DNA of 64,000 nucleotides from Haloarchaeobius litoreus (GTDB lineage: Archaea; Halobacteriota; Halobacteria; Halobacteriales; Natrialbaceae), in the NCBI RefSeq assembly GCF_024495425.1, contig NZ_JANHJR010000004.1, positions 515,903-579,902 of the forward strand, read 5' to 3'. A model generated the notes under the pieces. It saw only the letters and a list, made by a program, of their open reading frames with translations. It ran no database searches and had not been told where the DNA came from. The translations under genes were made by a program, and so were the position numbers. How positions within the stretch are numbered: the stretch's first letter is position 1; each line of letters starts with the position of its first letter. Below, one piece after another: positions 33,876-43,451 of the stretch.

Positions 33876-35102
33876 ATGGCGGTCGTCATCATCGGCACGC
33901 TGGACACGAAGGGCGAGGAGATCGGGTTCGCCCGTGACGTGATCGAATCGCAGGGCGTCGAGACGCACCTCGTCGACGTCGGTGTGCTGGACGACCCGGA
34001 GTTCGAACCGGACACGTCGGCGAGCGAGGTCGCGGAAGCAGGCGGCACCACCCTCGATGCGCTCCGCGAGGACGCGGACCGGGGCGAGGCGATGGAGGCG
34101 ATGGGACGCGGGGCGGCCGCAGTCGCCCAACGGCTCCACGAGGCGGGCGTTCTCGATGGGGTCCTCGGGCTCGGTGGCTCCGGCAACACCTCCATCGCGA
34201 CGACGGCGATGCGGTCGCTGCCCGTCGGCGTCCCCAAGTTCATGGTCTCCACGATGGCCTCCGGCGACACGGAGCCGTACGTCGGCTCCCGGGACATCGC
34301 GATGCTCTACTCCGTCGCCGACATCGAGGGACTGAACCAGCTCTCGCGGCAGGTCATCGCCAACGCCGCCCTCGCGATGGTCGGGATGGTCGCCAACGAA
34401 CCCGACGTGGCGGTCGAGGACCGCCCCACGATCGGCATCACGATGTTCGGCGTCACGACGCCGTGTGTCCAGCACGCCCGCGAGCTGCTCGAAGCGCGCG
34501 GTTACGAGACCATCGTCTTCCACGCGACGGGGACCGGGGGCCGAGCGATGGAGTCGCTGATCGAGGAGGGGATCATCGACGGGGTCCTCGACGTGACGAC
34601 GACCGAGTGGGCGGACGAGCTCGTCGGTGGCGTCCTGAACGCGGGTCCCGAGCGCCTCGATGCAGCGGGCGACGCCGGCATCCCGCAGGTCGTCTCGACG
34701 GGTGCGCTCGACATGGTGAACTTCGGCCCACGGGACTCCGTGCCCGAGGAGTTCGAAGGTCGCCAGTTCCACATCCACAACCCGCAGGTGACGCTCATGC
34801 GGACGACACCGTCGGAGAACGCCGACCTCGGCCGGATCATCGCGGAGAAGCTCAACGCCGCGACGGGGCCGACCGCGCTGGCGCTTCCGCTCGGCGGCGT
34901 CTCGATGCTAGACGTCGAAGGCGAGGACTTCTACGACCCCGAAGCGGATACAGCCCTGTTCGACGCGCTCCGGGAGCATCTGGGTCCGGACGTCGAACGC
35001 CTCGAACTGGACACCGACATCAACGACGAGTCGTTCGCCGAGGCCATCGTGGACACGCTCGACGAGTACATGCGCGAGTCTGGGCGCGGACCCACGTCGT
35101 GA
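33876..35102 (+). CDS. Tm-1-like/UPF0261 ATP-binding-domain protein
   Basis: The 408-residue protein opens with VVIIGTLDTKGEEIGFARDV, the diagnostic UPF0261 start. It has GVLGLGGSGNTSIATTAMR and a second Rossmann-like half with NFGPRDSVPEEFEGR and LPLGGVSMLDVEG. The plant Tm-1 protein, whose N-terminal part belongs to this family, binds ATP and blocks tobamovirus replication, but the microbial role is unknown. Together with the preceding TIM-barrel gene it reproduces the two halves of Tm-1-type fusion proteins, so the products probably form one complex. Confidence 0.9.
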   Translation: MAVVIIGTLDTKGEEIGFARDVIESQGVETHLVDVGVLDDPEFEPDTSASEVAEAGGTTLDALREDADRGEAMEAMGRGAAAVAQRLHEAGVLDGVLGLGGSGNTSIATTAMRSLPVGVPKFMVSTMASGDTEPYVGSRDIAMLYSVADIEGLNQLSRQVIANAALAMVGMVANEPDVAVEDRPTIGITMFGVTTPCVQHARELLEARGYETIVFHATGTGGRAMESLIEEGIIDGVLDVTTTEWADELVGGVLNAGPERLDAAGDAGIPQVVSTGALDMVNFGPRDSVPEEFEGRQFHIHNPQVTLMRTTPSENADLGRIIAEKLNAATGPTALALPLGGVSMLDVEGEDFYDPEADTALFDALREHLGPDVERLELDTDINDESFAEAIVDTLDEYMRESGRGPTS

Positions 35103-35162
35103 CGACGGCCCCCTGCGGTCCCCGGACGACCCAGAGATAGCCCGATCGCGGGCCCGTCGCAC

Positions 35163-36074
35163 TCAGTAGGCGTAGCTCTTCTCGGCGACCCGTAACAGCC
35201 CGTCGTCGGTCCGGTCGAGTGGGGCGTAGCGGTCCTCGGTCACACTGTCGACGTAGGCAGCGAACGCCGACCCGAACCCGGTCGGCGGGTCATCCCACAG
35301 CTCGACAGCGTACGACACCAGTTCCTCATCGCGCACCCGCTCCCGTTCGGTGTCGTTCGTGAGCCCGTAGAACGCCGACGCGGCCATCTCGCGCATGAGG
35401 ATGTCGGGCTCGGCGCAGTAGACGCAGTCGTCGAAAGCGGAATGGTACTGGACGCCGCGCTCGCCGTGGTCCGGGCAGTCGAACCGGTCTAGCGTCCCCA
35501 CCTCCCGCATCTCCACGTCGAACGGTGGCTCGTCGGTCACGTCGACGACGAAGTAGCCGCCGAAGGACTGCTCGCCGGTCTCCCGGTGGGTGTACTGGAG
35601 GAACGCGGAGTTGAGCCGACGGCCCTTCAGACGGCCGAGATGCGTGTTCCCGCAGAAGTGTGCCCGGCCCTCGAACTGGTCGAGCAACCGCCACGTCTCC
35701 ATGTGCGTGACGAGGACCACGTCGGACGCGACCGCGTCGAGGTCGTTCGTGAACCGCTGCCCGCCGACGGTCACGCAGCCGTTCGAGGGGACCTCGGTGC
35801 CGACGCCGAGGTCGGCGTCGAAGTCGCCGAAGTGGTCGCGGTTGCCCCACACCCAGACGAGGTCGTGGCGGGCGTGGGCGGCGATTTCAGCGAGGACTGG
35901 TTCGACCTCGTCGAGCTGCCGGACGGCCGTCTCCCGCCCCGCCCGCATCGCGTCAGTGAGATCCCCGACGTGCACGACGAAGTCGAACGTCTCATCCTCG
36001 ATGTCGTCGCGGACCCGACGGAGCGACTCGGTGTCGCCGTGGTGGTCACCCAGGACGAGGTATCGCTGTCCCAT
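35163..36074 (-). CDS. Calcineurin-type metallophosphoesterase
   Basis: The start at 36074 gives 303 residues beginning MGQRYLVLGDHHGD. The metal-binding blocks are GDHHGD, HVGDLTD, GNRDHF and VTHMETW, and the last block is GNTHLG where most members have GHTH. The missing histidine may reduce activity or change the metal. A cluster CPDHG...DDCVYCAEP in the C-terminal part could bind zinc. The protein is probably a cytoplasmic phosphodiesterase or phosphatase of unknown substrate. Confidence 0.82.
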   Translation of the reverse strand: MGQRYLVLGDHHGDTESLRRVRDDIEDETFDFVVHVGDLTDAMRAGRETAVRQLDEVEPVLAEIAAHARHDLVWVWGNRDHFGDFDADLGVGTEVPSNGCVTVGGQRFTNDLDAVASDVVLVTHMETWRLLDQFEGRAHFCGNTHLGRLKGRRLNSAFLQYTHRETGEQSFGGYFVVDVTDEPPFDVEMREVGTLDRFDCPDHGERGVQYHSAFDDCVYCAEPDILMREMAASAFYGLTNDTERERVRDEELVSYAVELWDDPPTGFGSAFAAYVDSVTEDRYAPLDRTDDGLLRVAEKSYAY

Positions 36075-36220
36075 GCCCGACTGTCGTGTCAATCGACAGT
36101 TAGTGGTGACGGTCTCCGGGCCCCCGGTGCTGTCGACGCGTCGACCGCGGGACCCGGCCGTACCGACAGCGACGGAACAGTTCCGGAGGGTTCAAGCCAC
36201 CTTTCGGGCCAAACTACGAT

Positions 36221-37246
36221 GTGAACGTTCGCAACGCCGCCGCGACGCTGGTGGGGTTCGCTATCGCAGGTGTCGTGCTGCTCGGGCTGGCGTACCTCAT
36301 CGGGACCGGTGAGATTCTCGACGCGCTCGGCAAAGCGAACCCGGTCCGCGTCCTGATGGTCCCGCTCGCGATCTTCGCGTGGCTCTGTGTCTGGGGCGTG
36401 GCGTTGCAGGTCATCCTCGCTGCGGTGGGTGTCGAGATCTCGGTCATCGACGCGGTGCTCGTCCACGCTGGCGCGGCGTTCGCGAACCACATCTCCCCGT
36501 TCGGGCAGGCCGGCGGCGAGCCCATCGCGGCGTGGCTGGTCACGGAGACGAGCGACGCGGAGTTCGAACGGGCGCTGGCCGCGATGACCAGTTTCGACAC
36601 CATCAACGTCGTCCCGTCGCTGCTGTTCGCACTGGTCGGCCTCGGCTACTACGCGGTCGAGGCTGTCCTCGTGCAGCGCATCCAGTATCTGGCCGCCGGT
36701 GTACTCGTGCTGGCGGTGACCCTGCCGCTGTTCGGGGTAGTCGCGTGGCGGAAGCGGGAGGCACTGGAACGTCGGCTGGTCGGACTGGTCGTCCCACCGC
36801 TGCGGTTCGCCGACCGGGTGCTCCCGAAGTTCTCGCTGCCGGGTCGGGCGGCGGTCGAGGGGATGGTCGAGGGGTTCTTCGTGGGCATCGAGCGCATCGC
36901 GACGGACCGCCGGCGGCTCGTCATCGCCGTCGTGCTATCGGCTTCGGGGTGGGCACTCCAGGCGGCCGGCCTCTGGTTCGCGTTCTGGGCGCTGGGTATC
37001 GTCATCCCGCCGTACATCCCGCTCTTCGTGGTCACGCTCGGTGCGTTCGCCGGGGCACTTCCCACGCCCGGCGGTCTCGGCGGGGTCGAGACCCTGCAGA
37101 TCACGCTGCTCGTGGCGACGACGACGGTCGTCGCCCCGACCATCACGGCCGCGGTCGCCATCTCACGGGTCGGTGGCTTCTTCTTCACGACCACGGTCGG
37201 GGCAGCAGCTATCGGAATCCTGAAAATACGGTCGAATTCGGTCTGA
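36221..37246 (+). CDS. Flippase-like (lysylphosphatidylglycerol synthase TM region) membrane protein
   Basis: GTG 36221 gives 341 residues with about eight membrane helices. The family (UPF0104/PF03706) is recognised by HISPFGQAGGEP in the second third and by LPTPGGLGGVE near residue 285. In archaea such proteins often accompany glycosyltransferases and are thought to move lipids or lipid-linked sugars across the membrane. It is convergent with an alkaline-phosphatase-superfamily gene, 7 bases apart. Confidence 0.88.
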   Translation: MNVRNAAATLVGFAIAGVVLLGLAYLIGTGEILDALGKANPVRVLMVPLAIFAWLCVWGVALQVILAAVGVEISVIDAVLVHAGAAFANHISPFGQAGGEPIAAWLVTETSDAEFERALAAMTSFDTINVVPSLLFALVGLGYYAVEAVLVQRIQYLAAGVLVLAVTLPLFGVVAWRKREALERRLVGLVVPPLRFADRVLPKFSLPGRAAVEGMVEGFFVGIERIATDRRRLVIAVVLSASGWALQAAGLWFAFWALGIVIPPYIPLFVVTLGAFAGALPTPGGLGGVETLQITLLVATTTVVAPTITAAVAISRVGGFFFTTTVGAAAIGILKIRSNSV

Positions 37247-37253
37247 AGCGGAG

Positions 37254-38171
37254 TCAGCGGTAGCCGAGCTGTTCGAGGCGGCTCGCCACGTCGGCGTCGA
37301 CCGGCTCGTCGCCGTTCGCCAGGTCTCCCGCCGCGACCGGGTCGTACGTCCCGTCGTCGGTCGCCATCGTGACCGCCCACGGCACCGTTCGGAGCTCGGG
37401 CAGTGCGATGCCCGCGGCGTGGCCGTAGATGCCCAGCTCGCCCATGGCGTTGCCGTGGTCTGCGGTGATGACGGCGCGCTCGCCGTCGAGGTTCGAGCGC
37501 AGGAGTTCGACGTCGTCGAGGACGATCTCGAGGTTCGCACGGTAGGCCGCCCAGACCTCCTCATACGTCCGGTTTCCGAAGCGGAAGTCCTCCCAGACCG
37601 AGAGGGACTCCTCCCCGAAGTCGTCGAGCGCGATGCCGTCGTCGTGGTCGTCGGCGAGCGACGGGAAGTGGGGCTGCATGTAGTGGACGACCAGCCGGTC
37701 GAACTCCTTCGTCCGGCCAGCCTGCACGGCCGCCGCGGTCACCTGTCGGGGTGGTGTCGTCCCGACGTCGTCGTCCCAGCCGTCGCGCCAGACCTCCTCG
37801 ACGAAGGCGAAGTCGTCGTGGTCGATGTGCGACGCGCTGTAGGGGTTCGCCGTGACGTAGCCGACGTCCGCCAGCTCGTCGGCGGTCCGGGTGCCGAACA
37901 CGGTGCTGAGCCACTCCGTCGAGGTGCCGCCGGGCGAGATGCGCGACTCCCCGGTCGGGAGGTCGTAGTCGCCGGCCACCTCGTCCCAGAGGTCCGCCCG
38001 GCAGGCGTCGAGCACGACGAGCACGTCCCAGTCCGCGTCGAACATCTCGTCCGACTCGAGGGACCTCGCGTACCGGAGGTACGACCGCGAGACGAGTTCG
38101 TGGACCGCACCGAACCCCGCTCCGCGGAGGTTCTTCACGCTCTCGTCCACGGTCGAGCGAAGCGAGTTCAT
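37254..38171 (-). CDS. Alkaline-phosphatase-superfamily (sulfatase-like) protein
   Basis: The start at 38171 gives 305 residues. The core reads VLVVLDACRADLWDE, the position of the nucleophile, and later AVITADHGNAMGE and GHAAGI, which carry the metal ligands of this superfamily. No signal peptide or membrane helix is obvious. Proteins of this kind are found near exopolysaccharide and glycosylation genes in haloarchaea and may transfer or hydrolyse phosphate or sulfate groups. Confidence 0.8.
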   Translation of the reverse strand: MNSLRSTVDESVKNLRGAGFGAVHELVSRSYLRYARSLESDEMFDADWDVLVVLDACRADLWDEVAGDYDLPTGESRISPGGTSTEWLSTVFGTRTADELADVGYVTANPYSASHIDHDDFAFVEEVWRDGWDDDVGTTPPRQVTAAAVQAGRTKEFDRLVVHYMQPHFPSLADDHDDGIALDDFGEESLSVWEDFRFGNRTYEEVWAAYRANLEIVLDDVELLRSNLDGERAVITADHGNAMGELGIYGHAAGIALPELRTVPWAVTMATDDGTYDPVAAGDLANGDEPVDADVASRLEQLGYR

Positions 38172-38274
38172 ACCCCGACGGAGGGCGGTCCCGCGCATAG
38201 TAACTTCGGAACCGACCGAGTCGGGAGCAACACAGCCGTCGTCGGCCAGCGGCGGGTCGCGCGGCAGCCGACGG

Positions 38275-39615
38275 TCAGGGACCCTCGATTATCGTCTCGA
38301 AGAGGTCGGGGTACTCCTGCAGCTTCAGCCGGCCGATCAGTGCGTAGCAGTACGCCTGGACGCGTTCGTGCCCGAGACTCCAGTTCCCGTCGCCGCCGCC
38401 GTCGACGTCCGCCACCTGCAGGTCCTCGATGGCCCGCGACGCCTGCCGCGTGAGCAGCGGCGGCGGGTCCCCGCCGATGACCGACTGGTAGGTGGAGCGT
38501 GCGCGGCGCTTCTCCGCGATGAGGTGGCCCGAGTCGAACCCGGTCTGGCCCTCGTCCACGACGAGCTTGTCGACGGCGTGCTCGTAGGCTCGCGCCTTCG
38601 CGACGCCGGTCGAGAAGCCGACCGCAGTCGCGACCCGGAGCTCCCGGTCGACGTCGACCGTCCACGGCGAGGGGGCCGTGGCGGGGATGCACCATCTGGC
38701 GAGCCGTCGGTGGGCGAAGGCGTACAGGTCGTCCTGTTCGCTGTCACCCAGCCCCTGTCGTGCGAGTGCCTCCTCCCGTGTCGGTGTGTCCTCAAGCGAC
38801 GTTCTGAAGGCGTCCGTGGCGGCCTGTAGCTGCTGCGAGTACGGCTGCGAATCGTTGCCGAGACGGCCATCCAGATGCTGGAGGAACCGTTCCGCGCTTT
38901 CAACGTGCACCTCCGCCTGCAGGAGGTTCGCCGTCAGCTCGCCGACCGAACGAGCCTCGACGCCGGACGTCTCCGGGCCGTCCTCGTCGTCGACGCCGTT
39001 CGTGGCGTCCTCGAAGCCCCGCAGATCCGCGAGCTGCTCGGCCACGAGTGCCTCCTGCTCGATCTCGAGGTACCAGGCGAGGTCCGTCGCGGGGTCAGAG
39101 ACCCGGTAGGGGGCGAGCTCCCCGGCGACCTGTCCGACCCGCTCCTGGAGCTCGGTGCCGCGCGTCGCCAGCGCCTGCAGGTCGCCACGGCCGGCCTCCC
39201 AGCGCGCCCGTCCGAGGTCCTCGCCGGCGAACTGGAGGCCGTACGTGGCCTGCCAGAGTGCCTCGTGGTAGTTGCCGCTCCGGAGTGCCGACTCGGCGTC
39301 CTCCAGCCAGCCACCGTCGCCGACGAACCGCCGCTCGGAGTCGAACCCGCTCCAGAGCGATTCGGCACGGTCCGTCGTCTCGGCGAGGCGGTCGACGGCG
39401 AACGCGGCGTGTTCCTCCGTCACCGTCGGTCGCCAGTGGGTGGTGGCCTCGGGCGGTGTCGGGTAGTGTCGGGACGCGAGGTCGGTGACCGAGTCGGGGA
39501 GGGCTGTCGGTTCGGTCATGCCGAGCCCGACGGTCACGCTCGTCCCCAGCGCGCCGATTCCGGCGACGCCACCGAGGAGCCGTCGTCTCGTGAGGGAGGG
39601 GATGTCGGGGACCAT
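38275..39615 (-). CDS. Tat-exported protein of unknown function
   Basis: The 446-residue protein has a twin-arginine signal (TRRRLLGGVAGIGALGTSV, residues 9-27) without a lipobox Cys, so it is probably released or held by the uncleaved signal. The remainder is almost all helical and acidic (ESALRSGNYHEALWQATYG, LLQAEVHVESAERFLQHLDG), resembling a repeat-helical scaffold. I recognise no family. It lies downstream of nothing obvious and upstream of the alkaline-phosphatase-like gene on the same strand. Confidence 0.72.
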   Translation of the reverse strand: MVPDIPSLTRRRLLGGVAGIGALGTSVTVGLGMTEPTALPDSVTDLASRHYPTPPEATTHWRPTVTEEHAAFAVDRLAETTDRAESLWSGFDSERRFVGDGGWLEDAESALRSGNYHEALWQATYGLQFAGEDLGRARWEAGRGDLQALATRGTELQERVGQVAGELAPYRVSDPATDLAWYLEIEQEALVAEQLADLRGFEDATNGVDDEDGPETSGVEARSVGELTANLLQAEVHVESAERFLQHLDGRLGNDSQPYSQQLQAATDAFRTSLEDTPTREEALARQGLGDSEQDDLYAFAHRRLARWCIPATAPSPWTVDVDRELRVATAVGFSTGVAKARAYEHAVDKLVVDEGQTGFDSGHLIAEKRRARSTYQSVIGGDPPPLLTRQASRAIEDLQVADVDGGGDGNWSLGHERVQAYCYALIGRLKLQEYPDLFETIIEGP

Positions 39616-39722
39616 GTCGTATCCTGTCGGTTGCGTGCCCGGTCACTTAATCCTCGGTACAAACGCAGTCCGGCACCGATGGCGGGGACGTGGGACGGGG
39701 ACCGCTGCCACCGGGTGGGCGT

Positions 39723-40559
39723 TCAGTTCAGGTCCGCACGTTCGAACAGCAGCGTGCCGACGAGCAGCGGTCCGACCGTCCACGCGAACAGGACGACTGC
39801 GAACGCCCACGGTTCGACGTAGAACGGAACCGTCCCCTCGACCGCGGCGGTGGCCGTCGGGTAGGCGGGGTCGGTCGCGTTGATCGCTGCCATCACGAGC
39901 GCGCTGTACGCTCCGGACGGGCTCAGTCCCTGCAGCAACACGAACCACGCGGGCACCGAACCGCCCGGCGGCGAGCCGGCGCTCGCGAGGTACGCCCCCT
40001 GCGGAACGAGGTCCCAGAGGATGGCGAGCCCGAGGTAGAGGCCGATGCCGATGGTCATGGCCCGGGACCTGGTCGCGACGGCCGCCGAGACGCCGACCGC
40101 GATGCCGACGAAGGCGACGCCGAGCGCGGCGGTCAGGCCGACGACCGCGAGGAACGCGACCGGCGGGAGCGAGCCGTACACCCCGAGCGCCACGACGCCG
40201 GCGAGCGCGAAGCCCACCACGAGCCCGACCACGACCACTGCGCTCCGGCCGAGGAACTTGCCGAGCACGACGGTCCGTCGGACGGGTTCGAGCCCCAGCA
40301 GGATGCGGAGACTTCCGGACTCCCGCTCACCGGCGATGGCGAGGTAGGCCGCCACGAGCGCGACGACCGGCACCAGCATCGAGGCGAACTCGCTGGCACC
40401 GCCCAGTGCGGCGAGGACCCCGCTGTCGAGCGCGGGGACGAGCAGCGGGATGAGGAACGTCATGCTGACGATGACCGAGACGAACGCGACGACGCCCCAG
40501 AGCAGACGCGAACGGATGGCGTCCTCGAACTCCTTCCGGGCGATGACTCGCCAGTTCAT
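39723..40559 (-). CDS. ABC-2-type transporter permease
   Basis: The 278-residue protein starts MNWRVIARKEFEDAIRSRLL and has six hydrophobic segments. The cytoplasmic loop AGERESGSLRILLGLEPVRR is the coupling motif typical of ABC-2 permeases in haloarchaea (compare ERESGSLLLSLSLP at 43451). Its ATG overlaps the stop of the ATPase gene by four bases (ATGA), so the two form one exporter. Substrate unknown. Confidence 0.9.
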   Translation of the reverse strand: MNWRVIARKEFEDAIRSRLLWGVVAFVSVIVSMTFLIPLLVPALDSGVLAALGGASEFASMLVPVVALVAAYLAIAGERESGSLRILLGLEPVRRTVVLGKFLGRSAVVVVGLVVGFALAGVVALGVYGSLPPVAFLAVVGLTAALGVAFVGIAVGVSAAVATRSRAMTIGIGLYLGLAILWDLVPQGAYLASAGSPPGGSVPAWFVLLQGLSPSGAYSALVMAAINATDPAYPTATAAVEGTVPFYVEPWAFAVVLFAWTVGPLLVGTLLFERADLN

Positions 40560-41494
40560 CGCTGTGCCTCGATCGCCCGCCGGGTGTCGTCTCCGTGCGT
40601 GTACGCCGAGAACAGGTCTTCGAGCGACGACTTGTTGGTGTCGAAGTCGAGGATGCGGGTCCCGGTCTCCCTGAGCCGGTCCAGCACCGCGAGCTTGGTC
40701 GCGGGATCGGTACAGGTGACCTCCATCTCGTCCCCGTCGACGAGGACGCCGGAGACGCCGGCGAGGTCGGCGAGTCTGTGCTCGGCCGGCACCTCGTCGA
40801 CCGTGACGGTGATGGTCGCGCCCGTGCCCAGCGAGTCCCGGAGCCCGTCGATGGTGTCGACGGCGACCAGCCGGCCACGGTTGAGTATGCCGACGCGGTC
40901 ACAGACCGCCTCGACCTGGCTCAGGATGTGCGAGGAGAAGAAGACGGTCCCGCCGTTCCGGGCGTGTTCGAGCGTCAGTTCGCGGATGTCGCGGATGCCG
41001 TCCGGGTCGAGGCCGCTCGACGGCTCGTCGAGGATGAGCAGGTCCGGGTCCCCGACGAGGGCCATGCCGAGCGCGAGCCGTTGGCGCATCCCCTTCGAGT
41101 ACGTCCCCGCTGGTCGGGACGCGGCGTCCGCGTCGAGGCCAACACGACGGAGGATGGCGTCAGGGTCGTCGTCGGTACGCTTGAGACTGATGGCGAAGTC
41201 GACGTGCTTGCGACCCGTGAGCCTGTCGTAGAGGCTGTAGCCGTCCGGGAGGATGCCGACACGCTGGTGGATCTCCTCGGCCTCCGTCTGGGCGTCGTAC
41301 CCGAGCACCGACGCGGAGCCAGCGGTCGGTCTCACGTAGTCCAGCAGCATGTCGATGGTCGTCGACTTCCCGGAGCCGTTCGGGCCGAGGAAGCCGAACA
41401 CCTCGCCCTCGGCGACTGTCAGCGAGAGCTCGTTGACGGCGAAGACGTCGTCACCGTAGCGCTTCGTGAGGCCGTCGGTCTCGATGGCTGTCAT
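40556..41494 (-). CDS. ABC transporter ATPase
   Basis: The 312-residue ATPase has Walker A GPNGSGKST (residues 37-45), a signature of the YSKGMRQRLALGMAL form, Walker B LLILDEPSSGLD and the switch histidine in SSHIL. The C-terminal 90 residues form the domain found in multidrug or bacteriocin-type exporters. It pairs with the permease at 39723 and lies just after an ArsR-type regulator on the same strand. Confidence 0.93.
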   Translation of the reverse strand: MTAIETDGLTKRYGDDVFAVNELSLTVAEGEVFGFLGPNGSGKSTTIDMLLDYVRPTAGSASVLGYDAQTEAEEIHQRVGILPDGYSLYDRLTGRKHVDFAISLKRTDDDPDAILRRVGLDADAASRPAGTYSKGMRQRLALGMALVGDPDLLILDEPSSGLDPDGIRDIRELTLEHARNGGTVFFSSHILSQVEAVCDRVGILNRGRLVAVDTIDGLRDSLGTGATITVTVDEVPAEHRLADLAGVSGVLVDGDEMEVTCTDPATKLAVLDRLRETGTRILDFDTNKSSLEDLFSAYTHGDDTRRAIEAQR

Positions 41495-41604
41495 CGTCCC
41501 CTCACCGGGTTGGTCGGGTCACTCGTCGGGTGCGGTCGCGGTGTCCGGTCCGCTGTCACTGGGCGGGTGGCTGGAGTCACACCGACCGGTAGCGCCGTCG
41601 CAGG

Positions 41605-41640
41605 GATAAATATTGTTAAATATCTTATATAATATCGGGG
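41605..41640 (-). promoter_or_regulatory. AT-rich promoter/operator region of the exporter at 40556
   Basis: An AT-only island holds ATATT-N4-AATAT (from 41610) and TTATATAA (41625-41632, itself a palindrome). It lies about 110-140 bases before the ATPase start, so the message probably has an untranslated leader. The inverted repeats could bind the ArsR-type regulator encoded immediately upstream. Confidence 0.45.
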
Positions 41641-41667
41641 ATACTACTCAAATATTCTTGAGCAGGC

Positions 41668-42525
41668 TCACTCCGGGCCCACCGTCACCGAGAGATCAGC
41701 AGCCACCCTGACCACGAGCTCGTCGTCGTCACAGCGCACCGTCACGGTGCAGGGAACCGGCGACGCTCCATCGGGCTCGACCTCCCAGTCCCCGACGAGC
41801 GAGAGCAGCCGCCAGAACGGCAGGCTCGTCACGTCGACCTCGTGGGCCCAGCAGAACGCGATGACGCCCGGATGAGAGAGAAGTCGTGCTTCGAGCGGTG
41901 CGAACAGACGCAGACCGCACTGCGTGCAGTCCGCGCGACAGGTGTACGGCGCTGGGCCGTCTGTCTGCGCCACCGAGACGTCCATCACCCCACCGCAGGT
42001 CGGACACGTGCCGGCCAGCGCGACCGATAGCTCGTTGCGTGCACGCCGGTCGCAGGACTCCAGAATCTCCTCACTGGTCCGCCCCACCGCTGCGGGCGGT
42101 GGGAGGTCGTACGTGACGACGGTGGCCTCGCAGTCCGCGCAGGCGACGGTGAGCAGGCGCTCGCGATACGACGCCGAAAGCGTGGTCGAGTCACAGCTGG
42201 GACACGGTCCGTCGACGGTGATCGGCTCGAAGGCCGGCTCGGTGTCGTAGGTGCCCGACCTGATGGCCCTGAGCACCCGCTCGCCGGCCTGTGTGAGGGC
42301 GTACGTGTCCCCCGACTTGCGCACGAAGCCGTCCGTCAACTGGTCGAGGTGGTAGGAGAGCTGCGAGGTGCTGTCGATGGCGAGCCTGTCGTACAGCGCC
42401 GTGAACGTCAGCTCGTCCTCCTCGGCCGCCGCCGCGTCGGCGAGCGTCCGCAGGATCTCGATCCTGCGCTCGCTCCCCAGTGCGGCGAACGCGTCCTCGG
42501 GGTCGGTGCGACCGTCAGTGCCCAT
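41668..42525 (-). CDS. ArsR-type regulator with zinc-ribbon sensor domain
   Basis: The 285-residue protein starts MGTDGRTDPEDAFAALGSER. Residues about 12-95 are a winged helix of the ArsR type (RRIEILRTLAD ... LSYHLDQLTDGFVRKSGDTY). The C-terminal two thirds carry three cysteine pairs (CPSCDS, ACADCE, CPTCGG) plus CRADCTQCG, forming zinc ribbons seen in haloarchaeal regulators of this type. It lies between two ABC exporters on the same strand and probably controls one or both. Confidence 0.85.
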   Translation of the reverse strand: MGTDGRTDPEDAFAALGSERRIEILRTLADAAAAEEDELTFTALYDRLAIDSTSQLSYHLDQLTDGFVRKSGDTYALTQAGERVLRAIRSGTYDTEPAFEPITVDGPCPSCDSTTLSASYRERLLTVACADCEATVVTYDLPPPAAVGRTSEEILESCDRRARNELSVALAGTCPTCGGVMDVSVAQTDGPAPYTCRADCTQCGLRLFAPLEARLLSHPGVIAFCWAHEVDVTSLPFWRLLSLVGDWEVEPDGASPVPCTVTVRCDDDELVVRVAADLSVTVGPE

Positions 42526-42626
42526 GCTCGTGTCGACCAGAGTCGAGGCCGCCGGGTAAGGATTTCGTCGCCGGGGGGCTGGCCGCCTGATGGCGGGCGA
42601 CGTGTCGTCGACGGGTCGTCGGTGTT

Positions 42627-43451
42627 CTAGAGGTCCCCGCTGACGAACCGTCGGTACCCGACGACCATGGGGACGACCGTCCAGAGCACCAGCAGCAGTA
42701 CCGCCATCCACCAGTCGACGTAGAACGGTGCGGCCTCGCGGAGGTACAGGTTGGCTCGCTGGCCGTCGAAGCCGAACTCCAGCAGCCTGTAGTACGCCTG
42801 GCCTGGTTCGAGGAGCCGGTAGAGGTACGACCATTCGGGCAGGTTCTGTGGCATCAGCACGGTGCCGTCGAAGCGGTGCAGGATGAGCAGCGTCATCGTA
42901 TGCAGGAGGCCCCAGAAGTTCACGAGGAGCAGGTAGCCCCCGAGTGCGCCGAAGGTGATCCAGCGGTCCCGGGTGGTCGACATTGACAGCCCGACCGCGA
43001 TACCGACGAACGAGAGGCCGAACAGCACGGTTGCGACCAGAAACCACGGATACCACGCGATGCCCTCGGTTCCGTAGAGGAACGCACCGAGCCCGCCGGC
43101 GAGGGCGAGTGCCACGAGCGTGGGAACGAGCAGGACCACAGCCCGGCCGACGAACGTGCCGACGGCCAGGTCGCGACGGTCGTGCGGGAGCGACAGGGTG
43201 AGCAGCAGGCTCCCGCTGTTCCGCTCGTGGACGATGGACTTGTAGCCGAGCATGATGGCGAGCAGCGGGACGACGAGGGCGATCACGCCGGCGAGCCCGT
43301 CGACGAAGGCGACGAACGTCTCGTCTCCGACGTACTGGTGCAGGTAGGCGTAGCCCAGCGAGAGCGCTAGCAGGATGCCGACGAGGAGCCAGATGCTCTT
43401 CGAGCGACCCGCGTCGTTGATGTCCTTGTGGGCGATGTCGCGCCAGCTCAT
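42627..43451 (-). CDS. ABC-2-type transporter permease
   Basis: The 274-residue protein starts MSWRDIAHKDINDAGRSKSI and has six hydrophobic segments with the loop VHERNSGSLLLTLSLPHDRR. Its start overlaps the stop of the preceding permease (TGATG), so it belongs to the same transcript as the ATPase at 44254. The two permeases together would give a heterodimeric membrane channel. Confidence 0.88.
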   Translation of the reverse strand: MSWRDIAHKDINDAGRSKSIWLLVGILLALSLGYAYLHQYVGDETFVAFVDGLAGVIALVVPLLAIMLGYKSIVHERNSGSLLLTLSLPHDRRDLAVGTFVGRAVVLLVPTLVALALAGGLGAFLYGTEGIAWYPWFLVATVLFGLSFVGIAVGLSMSTTRDRWITFGALGGYLLLVNFWGLLHTMTLLILHRFDGTVLMPQNLPEWSYLYRLLEPGQAYYRLLEFGFDGQRANLYLREAAPFYVDWWMAVLLLVLWTVVPMVVGYRRFVSGDL

